In this document: piece by piece, positions 7,115 through 13,933 of the stretch
How the letters are laid out: each line of letters opens with the position of its first letter
Numbering within the stretch: position 1 is the stretch's first letter
Virus record (IMG/VR): IMGVR_UViG_3300020456_000084
Coordinates: 1-20,677 of that record
Reading direction: 5' to 3' (one strand)
Length of the DNA stretch: 20,677 nt
From: a virus
Position numbers and translations under genes: made by a program
The notes under the pieces: generated by a model
Seen by the model: the letters and a program-made list of their open reading frames with translations, nothing else
Database searches by the model: none
Told to the model about the DNA's origin: nothing

Positions 7115-8494
7115 ATGAAGGATAGGATTGAGAGGACTATCCTTTCTAATCTTCTTCATAATGAAGACTATCTTAGAAAGGTTATACCTTTTATAAAGTC
7201 AGATTACTTTGAAGAAAAGAAAGAGAGAGTCATCTATGAGGAGATCTCTGATTTTATTTCCAATTATGATAAACTTGCTTCTCAAGAGATTTTATCTATT
7301 GAAGTAAAGAATAGAAGTGATCTGAATGAGACTGAGTATCGTGAAGTTCAACAAGTAATTGATGGATGTGTGGAGGAAGAAATCAACCAAGAATGGTTGT
7401 CTGATGCCACTGAAAAATGGTGCAAAGATCGTGCTATATACTTGGCACTAATGGAGTCTATCGGCATTGCTGATGGTGGTGACGAGAAGAAGAATAGGGA
7501 TGCTATTCCATCCATCCTGCAAGAAGCACTTGCAGTTTGTTTTGATAACAACATTGGACACGATTACTTAGAGGATTACGAAAAACGATATGACTTCTAT
7601 CACAAAAAGGAAGACAAAATCCCATTTGATCTCGAATACCTTAACAAGATTACGAAAGGTGGCTTACCTCCTAAGACTCTTAACGTCGCTCTTGCTGGTA
7701 CGGGTGTCGGCAAGTCTCTATTCATGTGCCATGTTGCTAGCTCCGTGTTGCTCCAAGGGAGGAACGTTCTGTACATTACAATGGAAATGGCAGAAGAAAA
7801 GATTGCTGAACGAATTGACGCAAACTTACTGAACGTAAACATTCAAGATATCACCGATCTTCCAAAGCAGATGTTTGAGAGTAAGGTGGGTAGTCTTTGT
7901 AAGAAAACCCAAGGCACTTTGATCATCAAAGAATATCCCACAGCATCAGCTCACAGTGGACACTTTAGAGCACTTCTTAACGAACTTGCACTCAAACGGT
8001 CATTTAGACCGGATATTATTTTCATTGACTATCTTAATATTTGTGCTAGTTCCCGCTATAGCAAACTTGGTTCTGTCAATTCTTATTCGTATATTAAGTC
8101 AATTGCTGAGGAACTTAGAGGGTTGGCTGTTGAAGCAAACGTCCCTATCATTTCTGCCACGCAGACCACTCGTTCTGGTTATGCTAGCAGCGATGTTGAC
8201 CTCACTGACACTTCTGAATCCTTTGGTCTCCCTGCTACTGCTGATCTTATGTTCGCCCTTATTTCTACAGAGGAACTGGAAGGGCTGGGACAGATTATGG
8301 TGAAGCAGTTGAAGAATCGGTACAATGATCTTGCTGTCAACAAAAGATTTGTTGTTGGTATCGATCGTGCCAAGATGCGTCTCTACGATTGTGAGCAATC
8401 TGCACAGGAAGATATCCTTGACAAAGGTGATGATACAGAATATAATGAAGAGAAGTCATTCAAAGATAAGTTTACTAAACTGCAATTCGGATGA
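7115..8494 (+). CDS. 41: Replicative DNA helicase (T4 gp41, DnaB family)
   Basis: This is the hexameric 5'-3' helicase that unwinds the fork and, together with gp61, forms the primosome. ATG 7115 gives 459 aa, close to T4 gp41 (475). An in-frame TTG at 7109 is less likely. The N-terminal domain (about 1-150) is helical. The RecA-like core begins with GGLPPKTLNVALAGTGVGKS, with the Walker A at residues 195-201. A Walker B-like strand follows (PDIIFIDYLNIC), then a DnaB-type segment IISATQTTRSG. The start lies just after the UvsX stop and the stop overlaps the next start (ATGA). Confidence 0.95.
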   Translation: MKDRIERTILSNLLHNEDYLRKVIPFIKSDYFEEKKERVIYEEISDFISNYDKLASQEILSIEVKNRSDLNETEYREVQQVIDGCVEEEINQEWLSDATEKWCKDRAIYLALMESIGIADGGDEKKNRDAIPSILQEALAVCFDNNIGHDYLEDYEKRYDFYHKKEDKIPFDLEYLNKITKGGLPPKTLNVALAGTGVGKSLFMCHVASSVLLQGRNVLYITMEMAEEKIAERIDANLLNVNIQDITDLPKQMFESKVGSLCKKTQGTLIIKEYPTASAHSGHFRALLNELALKRSFRPDIIFIDYLNICASSRYSKLGSVNSYSYIKSIAEELRGLAVEANVPIISATQTTRSGYASSDVDLTDTSESFGLPATADLMFALISTEELEGLGQIMVKQLKNRYNDLAVNKRFVVGIDRAKMRLYDCEQSAQEDILDKGDDTEYNEEKSFKDKFTKLQFG

Positions 8495-8808
8495 GAAAGT
8501 ATCAATCACAAGACTACTATGATGTAGTTGATAAAACTACTGGTAAAAGAATCTGTCAGTGTGGTAGACTAGAAGATGCTCAAATGATGGTAGCATTTGA
8601 TCCTAAGAACAGAGTGTATACTCTCAATCAGTTTCTTCCTGGTCAGTGCATTGACATTCAGATTCCTAAAGAACTTCCTACTACAAATGTGGAATTTGCA
8701 GGGAACTATGAAGGTCCCTTGTATGCACCGCATCCAGATCTTTTGGAGCAAGAGAAACAAAAATCTCTACCAGAAAACAATGATCCCCCTATTCATTTTC
8801 GTGTTTAA
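8491..8808 (+). CDS. Hypothetical protein (105 aa) after gp41
   Basis: The start overlaps the gp41 stop as ATGA. Residues 1-60 read as a compact mixed domain (KYQSQDYYDVVDKTTGKRICQ, then CGRLEDAQMMVAFDP) with two cysteines near residues 22-24. The C-terminal third is proline-rich and acidic (PHPDLLEQEKQ, then PENNDPPIHF). I see no membrane segment. It is probably co-translated with the helicase. The function is not recognisable. Confidence 0.75.
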   Translation: MRKYQSQDYYDVVDKTTGKRICQCGRLEDAQMMVAFDPKNRVYTLNQFLPGQCIDIQIPKELPTTNVEFAGNYEGPLYAPHPDLLEQEKQKSLPENNDPPIHFRV

Positions 8809-8810
8809 TT

Positions 8811-9218
8811 ATGTCTGTTGATTACAACAAGTATGAAGAGTTCGTCAATGCTGTCACTTCTCTTGAGAGCAAGGATGCATATGAATTTGGACAACGATCT
8901 GTAGAACTTATTGAAGAACGTAAGTTTGCTGTTCAACGGTATCTTACTGCTGCTCTGGGTATCTGTGCAGAGGCAGGTGAGTTTACTGAGATCGTAAAGA
9001 AGATTGTCTTCCAAGGCAAACCAGTCAATGAAGACAACATCTATCACATGAAACGTGAACTTGGTGATGTCATGTGGTATGTTATGCAGGGATGCATGGC
9101 ACTGGATACTTCTCTAGATGAAATCATTGAGATGAATGTGGAGAAACTTCAGAAACGTTATCCTGGTGGAGAGTTTGATGTCCACTATTCTGAAAATCGT
9201 CAAGAGGGAGATGTCTGA
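8811..9218 (+). CDS. mazG: MazG-like nucleotide pyrophosphohydrolase
   Basis: The 135-aa protein carries the MazG/all-alpha NTP pyrophosphohydrolase signature. AEAGEFTE gives E54 and E57, and KRELGDVMWY gives E83 and D86, which together form the Mg2+-binding E-x2-E...E-x2-D site. Family members cleave NTPs or dNTPs to NMPs and pyrophosphate. Cyanophage MazG was first proposed to lower host ppGpp, but work on cyanophage enzymes points to deoxynucleotide substrates instead. Close to the replication genes and nrdAB, it fits a role in shaping the nucleotide pool. The C-terminal tail after residue 118 is not part of the core. The stop overlaps the next start (TGATG). Confidence 0.85.
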   Translation: MSVDYNKYEEFVNAVTSLESKDAYEFGQRSVELIEERKFAVQRYLTAALGICAEAGEFTEIVKKIVFQGKPVNEDNIYHMKRELGDVMWYVMQGCMALDTSLDEIIEMNVEKLQKRYPGGEFDVHYSENRQEGDV

Positions 9219-9382
9219 TGGACGCTGCAGTAGAAGCATGGAACACAATGACTTGGTTCGACGGGTTTCTTTTCACCGTTTGGATCGCAGCATTGTATAT
9301 CGGTAAACTGAAGATTGATCAACGGTTTGCTAGGAGAACCGTATATCGTGTAAAGTTGGAGGACAAGGATGGCACTAAGTAA
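9218..9382 (+). CDS. Small single-pass membrane protein (54 aa)
   Basis: ATG 9218 overlaps the mazG stop. The protein has a short N-terminus, one hydrophobic segment (about residues 14-29: FDGFLFTVWIAALYIG), then a basic stretch (KLKIDQRFARR) and a charged tail. A membrane anchor with a cytoplasmic basic side is likely. It overlaps the next gene by 14 nt in a different frame. Function unknown; it could be an inner-membrane modulator of the host. Confidence 0.65.
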   Translation: MDAAVEAWNTMTWFDGFLFTVWIAALYIGKLKIDQRFARRTVYRVKLEDKDGTK

Positions 9383-9605
9383 GTCTGTAGAAGACTCTCT
9401 TAAGGAGGCAGAACAATCACTGAGGAATGCACTTGCATTTGCTGCTAGAGGTGAACGTTCAACTGTCTGCACTCAGATTGCTAAGTTGATGCATGAGTTG
9501 AGTCATATTCAAACTATTGATACTATGTTTGATAAGTTAGAAGATCGTAAACCAGGAGACTCTGGATTTTTTGGTACGTTCTTCAAAGACGATGATGACG
9601 ATTGA
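9369..9605 (+). CDS. Conserved small cyanophage protein (78 aa)
   Basis: It starts at ATG 9369, inside the end of the preceding gene, with a GGAGGA-like ribosome-binding site about 5 nt upstream (around 9358-9364). The sequence MALSKSVEDSLKEAEQSLRNALAFAARGERSTVC is an amphipathic helical bundle pattern that I associate with a small protein conserved in T4-like cyanophages. The C-terminus is a run of five aspartates after FFGTFFKD. No function is known to me. Confidence 0.75.
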   Translation: MALSKSVEDSLKEAEQSLRNALAFAARGERSTVCTQIAKLMHELSHIQTIDTMFDKLEDRKPGDSGFFGTFFKDDDDD

Positions 9606-9819
9606 ACTGACAACACTAGGTCTTTATCTGGTAAAATTCTTTCAGGTGGTGGTGATGAATTGTATTCATCCCACCAATTGGGACGCTTGTGGTCCTGTAG
9701 AACAATGGTTGATTCCTGAACTTGTCCATGGATGGAAGATTAAGACAGGAGAGATAGTACCTTACCAGACTGAGAAGGACTATCTAAATAGTATCAAAAA
9801 CAATGGCAGTCAATATTGA
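9592..9819 (+). CDS. Hypothetical protein (75 aa)
   Basis: ATG 9592 (or 9595) lies within the Asp-rich end of the previous gene, and the reading frame ends 17 nt inside the next gene. The N-terminus is hydrophobic (LTTLGLYLVKFFQVVVMNC). The middle (HPTNWDACGPVEQWLIPEL) contains W, C and P residues that look like a folded small domain. I chose ATG over an upstream TTG. It fills an otherwise empty gap of about 200 nt, and I do not recognise a family. Confidence 0.55.
   Translation: MMTIELTTLGLYLVKFFQVVVMNCIHPTNWDACGPVEQWLIPELVHGWKIKTGEIVPYQTEKDYLNSIKNNGSQY
9783..9790 (+). promoter_or_regulatory. Possible late promoter variant (TCTAAATA)
   Basis: TCTAAATA differs from NATAAATA at one position and lies 12 nt before the ATG at 9803. 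It is within the coding region of the preceding ORF, so it could be chance. If it is used, the transcript would have a leader of only a few bases. Confidence 0.25.
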
Positions 9820-10666
9820 TCCAATCGGATTGTATGGTGATGATCCAGATTACGAAGATTGGGCTAAAGATTCCTTTGGAAAACAGATGAACCTTGGGTT
9901 CATCTATGAAAATAAATTGTTCTCTCAATATAAAGATGTTGGATTAGTACCTTCTGGATTTACTCCTGCTGGTGCTGACTCAACTGCTGCTGACTTAGAA
10001 TTGTGGACGGGGAAATATGCTTCTAGAAATCAAACACCAAAGACGGGATCTAAGATAAAGATCGAAGTAAAACTAGATCCTAATGCTGATTATGGACAGG
10101 CTAGTTTGAAACATAATGGTTCGTCATGGGTATTATCTGGCAAGAGCACTGCAGAAGCATTGGAGATGAGAAAGCTTCTGAATAATATGAATGTTGTGTC
10201 TGAGATAAACAAAGCTTGGCCTGGACAACCTAATCTTTTTAAATATGCAAATAGTAATCTAGTTCCCGCAGCAGAGAAAGCATACGATCAAGAAACTTTT
10301 AGGAGTTCTTATATTTCTGGATCAGGATTTGCCAGAACCTTTTCTAGTTACTATAGTTCTAAGGGAGTACATTACATTCAGATTGGTGGGTATGGATTAT
10401 ATTCTTTGAATCAAGATCCAAATGGATTGAAGAATCTAGGAGTGACATCTTTTCTCCAATCTGGAGCATCGATGAAACTTAGAATACGTGTCAAAGGATC
10501 TAAATCAAAAGGAACATATCGTTTTTCTACTGCTCTCTTGATGGACAAGCCACCTAGAAGATCTGGATTTGATCTTGATGATGAAGGTGCTTTAGAAACT
10601 TTAAGATGGGATGCTGTTGAGTGTAACAATGCACCGTATCAACTGAAGAACCAGTCACTTGGATAA
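9803..10666 (+). CDS. Putative PD-(D/E)XK-fold nuclease-like protein (287 aa)
   Basis: I do not recognise a named family. The N-terminal third has the order of residues seen in PD-(D/E)XK nucleases: a helix with E36 (GFIYENKLF), a strand with D64 (TAADLELW), a strand with E88-V-K90 (KIKIEVKLD), and Q99 just after (DYGQASL). E-x-K on a beta strand followed by a helix with Q is typical of this fold. The C-terminal half (FRSSYISGSGFARTFSSYY onwards) is beta-rich and ends with RIRVKGSKSKGTYRFSTALL. There is no clear ribosome-binding site, and the start overlaps the preceding ORF by 17 nt. The stop lies just before the ligase-like gene, so the two are probably co-expressed. It could instead be a structural protein. 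Confidence 0.5.
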   Translation: MAVNIDPIGLYGDDPDYEDWAKDSFGKQMNLGFIYENKLFSQYKDVGLVPSGFTPAGADSTAADLELWTGKYASRNQTPKTGSKIKIEVKLDPNADYGQASLKHNGSSWVLSGKSTAEALEMRKLLNNMNVVSEINKAWPGQPNLFKYANSNLVPAAEKAYDQETFRSSYISGSGFARTFSSYYSSKGVHYIQIGGYGLYSLNQDPNGLKNLGVTSFLQSGASMKLRIRVKGSKSKGTYRFSTALLMDKPPRRSGFDLDDEGALETLRWDAVECNNAPYQLKNQSLG

Positions 10667-10699
10667 GTGTCCACACTTCCACTACTGGAGGAGAATCCG

Positions 10700-11881
10700 A
10701 TGTATAATAAGGGTATGAAAAACACACACCTGGAACACCTGGAAGACGAGATCCTCAACCGTGGCAGTGCGGGTGCAGATGATGTCATTTCGGTTCTTCG
10801 TTCAGCAGATGACATTCTGACTGGTAAGTCCAACGATCTTGGTATCACCACCAAGTGGGATGGTGCTCCTGCTGTTGTCTGTGGCACCTGTCCTCAGACT
10901 GGTAAGTTCTTTGTTGGCACCAAGTCTGTCTTCAACAAGACTACTCCTAAGATCTGCTACACAGAAGCAGACATTGATCAGTGGTATCAGGGTGCTCTGG
11001 CATCCAAACTCAAGACCTGCCTTCGGTATCTGTCACAACTGCGCATCATTGGTATTGTGCAGGGTGATCTTCTGTTCACTGACGATGTGATTCCTGGTGT
11101 CATCGGCAAGAACAAGGTTCTTACTTTCACCCCTAACACCATCACCTACACTGTACCTGTTGGTTCTGAAGCTGCTAATCAAATCATGGTAGCAAAGATG
11201 GGTATTGTGTTTCACACTACTTACATCGGTCCTTCTATTCAGACTGCCGAGGTTGTTATTGGCACTCCTGACATCCGTGGTTCTGAGGATGTGTTCGTTG
11301 CTAGTGCTAAGTTTGATGGATACGTGAAAGTGTCTGATGCTCAGATTCGTCACTATCGAGCACTGGTCAATCGTGCTGCTGGTTCTATCAAGCAAGCATC
11401 TAACTTCCTGGACATCTTTAATTCTGGAGAGTCTAGGTTTGTCATGGCAGCAATGTTCAAGCAGTTCTTCAACCAGGTGGTTCGTAAGGGATACATTGTC
11501 CGCAGCACTAAGTATGTTGCCTCAGAATTTGCTAACTTCTATGCTTCTAAGATGGAAAGTGAGATCCAGTCTAAGAAGTCCGATGCGGCAAAGGCTAAAT
11601 ATTTACGGATGAAAACAGATGGACTTAAGTTCATCATAGCAAATGAACGTGCTATCTATTTCACGGTAGCATCTTACCTCAACATTCGATCTGCTAAAAA
11701 GTTTGTCATCGACCAACTTAATAGTGGTGGCACTATCGGCACTTACACAAGGTCCAAGAAAGGGTATCAACGTACTACCCCTGAAGGTTTTGTTCTCGTC
11801 AAGTCTGGTGGTGCTTATAAATTTGTTGATGACAACTTCCGCCGTGCTAATGTCACCGTTGTGAAAAACTGGGATAAATGA
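10700..11881 (+). CDS. Ligase-like covalent nucleotidyltransferase (KxDG family), conserved phage protein
   Basis: ATG 10700 is preceded by GGAGGAG (10687-10693) at ideal spacing, so I prefer it to the in-frame GTG at 10667. The 393-aa protein shows motifs in the order of the DNA/RNA-ligase and capping-enzyme superfamily. TTKWDGAPAV holds motif I KxDG, with K52 as the likely nucleotide-accepting lysine. FFVGTKSVFNK resembles motif Ia, and GIVQGDLLF resembles motif III. TPEGFVLVK (E362-V365) resembles motif IV and AYKFVD (K374) motif V. Known members join RNA or DNA ends or transfer NMP via lysine-NMP. A second DGYVKV occurs before a helical insert. I recall the family from T4-like phages as uncharacterised. 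The stop overlaps the next gene (ATGA), an NMNAT-like enzyme. Confidence 0.65.
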   Translation: MYNKGMKNTHLEHLEDEILNRGSAGADDVISVLRSADDILTGKSNDLGITTKWDGAPAVVCGTCPQTGKFFVGTKSVFNKTTPKICYTEADIDQWYQGALASKLKTCLRYLSQLRIIGIVQGDLLFTDDVIPGVIGKNKVLTFTPNTITYTVPVGSEAANQIMVAKMGIVFHTTYIGPSIQTAEVVIGTPDIRGSEDVFVASAKFDGYVKVSDAQIRHYRALVNRAAGSIKQASNFLDIFNSGESRFVMAAMFKQFFNQVVRKGYIVRSTKYVASEFANFYASKMESEIQSKKSDAAKAKYLRMKTDGLKFIIANERAIYFTVASYLNIRSAKKFVIDQLNSGGTIGTYTRSKKGYQRTTPEGFVLVKSGGAYKFVDDNFRRANVTVVKNWDK

Positions 11882-13065
11882 AGAGTTTTACTAGATTCCT
11901 TTCAGAAACAGTTACCCAAGCAGCCACCCAAGCCAAGAGATTAGGTCTCAAAGGTGATGGACATGGCGGGTGGGTTAACGCTCAGGGTTCAACCGTTGCC
12001 AGAACTGTCGATGGTAAGTTGGTTTTTTCTAGTGGTAGGAGACCGTCAACAGGAACTGACCCAGAAAAACCAGGTGCTGCTGCAAGACAAGCAGTTCCCG
12101 ATGAAGCACCTGCTGCTCAAGGAGGAGAACAACCACAACAGCAGGAACCAGAACCAGAACAGGAAGTTGAGAAGACTAGAGGTACAGTTACTCTTGGTTT
12201 CGGTCGTTTCAATCCACCAACTGCCGGACACGAAAAACTGTTAGATAAGATTCAAGATACTGCAGAGGGTGAACAGTATTATGTTTACCCATCCCATAGT
12301 CAGGATGCCAAGAAGAATCCATTAGATTCTGAGACTAAGGTGCAGTTCATGAAGCAGATGTTCCCTGCTCATGCCAATTCGATTGTATATGATTCATCGA
12401 TTAAAACTATTTTAGATGCATTGAAGCAAGCTGATGTCGAAGGATATGCCTCTGTCAATATCGTTGTTGGTGCTGACAGACAGAAAGAATTTGAGAACCT
12501 CGCAAACAAATACAACGGTCAACTCTATAATTTTGACCAGATTAACGTCATCTCTGCAGGGGAACGGGATCCCGATGCTGAAGGGGTCGAGGGTATGTCT
12601 GCTTCGAAACTTAGAAAGTTAGTTGCAGATGGTGATGCAGAAGGATTTGCTGCTGGTTTGCCTAAAGGTGTGAAACCAGATCTGGCAAAGAAACTGTATG
12701 CTACTCTTGCCAAGAGCATGTCTGTCAAGGCAGAGACCTGGGAGATTGCACCTAAGTTTGATTGGAAGAACCTGCGTGAGAATTATATTGCAGGTAAGGT
12801 ATTCAATGTTGGTGCTCTGGTTGAGAGTCTGAATACTGGAATGATTGGTAGAGTTATTCGTAAGGGTGCTAACCATATCATTGCCGTCACTAAGGAAGGA
12901 CTGATGTTCAAGTCCTGGATTCGTGATCTTACAGAAACATTTACAGACAAGTCTGGTGTACCTGCATCCCAACGTGGAATGGGAACAGATTCATATCGCA
13001 ACTATGTTACTGGATTATCAGCAGAAGCAAAACTTAAGTCTCTGATAAATAGAAACAAGAAATAA
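11878..13065 (+). CDS. NMNAT-like nucleotidyltransferase with an N-terminal capsid-targeting-like peptide
   Basis: This 395-aa protein has three parts. Residues 1-10 (MKSFTRFLSE) match the T4 internal-protein capsid-targeting peptide pattern (MKTYQEFIAE in T4 IPIII), which is cut by gp21 after I/L-x-E. Residues 14-55 form a small Gly-rich domain (KRLGLKGDGHGGW), followed by a Pro/Gln/Glu linker up to about residue 98. From residue 103 a Rossmann-like nucleotidyltransferase domain begins. FGRFNPPTAGH supplies the T/HxGH motif (T115-H118), GADR lies at 198-201 and MSASKLRK (240-247) is the ISSTxxR-like motif. Such enzymes adenylylate NMN or similar substrates. The C-terminal region after about 275 is unassigned. 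Start overlap (ATGA) ties it to the ligase-like gene. Confidence 0.8.
   Translation: MKSFTRFLSETVTQAATQAKRLGLKGDGHGGWVNAQGSTVARTVDGKLVFSSGRRPSTGTDPEKPGAAARQAVPDEAPAAQGGEQPQQQEPEPEQEVEKTRGTVTLGFGRFNPPTAGHEKLLDKIQDTAEGEQYYVYPSHSQDAKKNPLDSETKVQFMKQMFPAHANSIVYDSSIKTILDALKQADVEGYASVNIVVGADRQKEFENLANKYNGQLYNFDQINVISAGERDPDAEGVEGMSASKLRKLVADGDAEGFAAGLPKGVKPDLAKKLYATLAKSMSVKAETWEIAPKFDWKNLRENYIAGKVFNVGALVESLNTGMIGRVIRKGANHIIAVTKEGLMFKSWIRDLTETFTDKSGVPASQRGMGTDSYRNYVTGLSAEAKLKSLINRNKK
13044..13051 (+). promoter_or_regulatory. Candidate late promoter (GATAAATA)
   Basis: GATAAATA fits NATAAATA exactly and lies 26 nt before the ATG at 13077, with a predicted start near 13057. It sits inside the last codons of the NMNAT-like gene. 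The spacing to a start codon makes it a reasonable late promoter for the EF-hand gene. Confidence 0.5.
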
Positions 13066-13076
13066 ATCTAAGTAAG

Positions 13077-13634
13077 ATGTCTGATAGTTTTATTCAGGAA
13101 AATTCTGAACTCATCATGCTGCGTGCGATGTCCAACGTCTTCGTTGAGAAGATGGATCCTGTTGGACAGGAAGATGGTGATGTAGATAATGATGGTGATA
13201 AGGATAAGTCTGATAAGTATCTGCTGAAGCGTCGTAAGGCAATCGGTGATGCAATCTCGCGTAAAAAAAAAGTAACGGAGGGTGTGGTTGCGACCACTGA
13301 TGAGGACGAGAAGGAAGTAACTGAGAAGAATGTAAAGAATAAAGTCACTATCAATCCTGAAATGAAGGAAGGGTATGATAAGCCTGACGAGAAGTTGAAG
13401 ACTGATCGTGATATGTTTAATGTTCCTAAGGATGAGCAGAAGGCAGCACGTAAGAGAATTCTTGCTAAGGCATTAGCAAAGAGAAAGGAAAAGGGTATCA
13501 AGGAAGCAACCTATCCTTCAGACTTTAGGAATCCTGATGGTTCTAAAAGATCTGTTGCCAGGAAAAAGGATGGTATGCCTAAGCAACATGACGAGCCCAC
13601 AAGGGGTGGTCGTAGAAAGACTGTTGACGAATAG
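13077..13634 (+). CDS. EF-hand-like, highly charged phage protein (185 aa)
   Basis: Residues 35-46 (DVDNDGDKDKSD) form a complete 12-residue EF-hand or dockerin-type calcium loop, with Asp at positions 1, 3, 5, 7, 9 and 12 and Gly at position 6. It is flanked by VGQEDG and by basic KYLLKRRKAIG. The rest is extremely rich in Lys, Glu and Asp, with almost no hydrophobic core, and is probably disordered or coiled. This composition resembles phage prohead-core or internal proteins. Only one full loop is present, so a paired EF-hand is not supported. It probably binds Ca2+ or Mg2+ within the virion or during assembly, but this is inference. Confidence 0.75.
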   Translation: MSDSFIQENSELIMLRAMSNVFVEKMDPVGQEDGDVDNDGDKDKSDKYLLKRRKAIGDAISRKKKVTEGVVATTDEDEKEVTEKNVKNKVTINPEMKEGYDKPDEKLKTDRDMFNVPKDEQKAARKRILAKALAKRKEKGIKEATYPSDFRNPDGSKRSVARKKDGMPKQHDEPTRGGRRKTVDE

Positions 13635-13663
13635 TTAAAAAAACATTATTGATGCTATATAAT
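13635..13663 (+). promoter_or_regulatory. Possible sigma70-type promoter (TTAAAA-17-TATAAT)
   Basis: A perfect TATAAT lies at 13658-13663, in the short gap before the 65-aa gene. The best -35 at 17-nt spacing is TTAAAA (13635-13640), with four of six matches. The region is AT-rich, so chance occurrence is possible. Transcription would begin near 13670. Confidence 0.35.
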
Positions 13664-13686
13664 GATGAATATATTCGGTGAAAGTT

Positions 13687-13884
13687 ATGTTAGCATTTCT
13701 GCTTCCCTTAGCATCTAAGATTGTTGATGCTGCGATTTCCAAGATTCCTGATGATGCGGAACTTGGTGAAAAGTTGATTGAAATCTGCCTGCACATTCTT
13801 GGCAAAGCTGTAAAGCTGACCAAAACTGATGCAGATGATAAGCTCCTTGAGGCTGTTGCTTCTGCTATCAAAAATCGGGAATGA
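13687..13884 (+). CDS. Small conserved protein with hydrophobic N-terminus (65 aa)
   Basis: ATG 13687 is preceded by GGTGA (13676-13680) at good spacing. An in-frame GTG at 13678 overlaps this site and is less likely. The N-terminus MLAFLLPLASKIVDAAISKI is hydrophobic and could be a membrane-associated amphipathic helix. The remainder is two charged helices (LGEKLIEICLHILGKAVKL and DADDKLLEAVASAIK). The size and the LLPLASKI pattern recall small holin-like phage proteins, but one hydrophobic helix is not enough to call a holin. Confidence 0.65.
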   Translation: MLAFLLPLASKIVDAAISKIPDDAELGEKLIEICLHILGKAVKLTKTDADDKLLEAVASAIKNRE

Positions 13885-13889
13885 TTCCC
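13877..13889 (+). repeat. Perfect 13-nt palindrome at the end of the 65-aa gene
   Basis: GGGAAT (13877-13882) and ATTCCC (13884-13889) are an exact inverted repeat around a single G. The stop codon TGA (13882-13884) sits in its centre. No T tract follows, so it is a poor terminator. It lies only 3 nt upstream of the late promoter TATAAATA and could be an operator or a chance palindrome. Confidence 0.4.
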
Positions 13890-13892
13890 TAG

Positions 13893-13900
13893 TATAAATA
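13893..13900 (+). promoter_or_regulatory. Consensus T4-type late promoter (TATAAATA)
   Basis: TATAAATA is identical to the T4 late promoter -10 element and lies 33 nt upstream of the structural gene's ATG at 13934, with a predicted start near 13906. Late promoters of this kind need the phage sigma factor gp55 and the sliding clamp. It is the clearest late promoter in the window. Confidence 0.8.
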
Positions 13901-13933
13901 ATCTGTAGATAAAACGTAATTGCGAGTTAAGAC

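Noticed and set aside
3280-8494. Inteins, introns or split genes in gp43, uvsX or gp41
   Set aside because: The motifs are contiguous, lengths are near the family norm, and no splice-junction or homing-endonuclease motifs are seen.
10667-10699. GTG 10667 as start of the ligase-like gene
   Set aside because: The strong GGAGGAG at 10687-10693 is ideally placed for ATG 10700 and would be inside the gene if GTG were used.
13094-13501. Long open frame on the minus strand (135 aa)
   Set aside because: It is antisense to the EF-hand gene. Its Ser/Phe-rich composition is the mirror of the Lys/Glu/Asp codons on the other strand.
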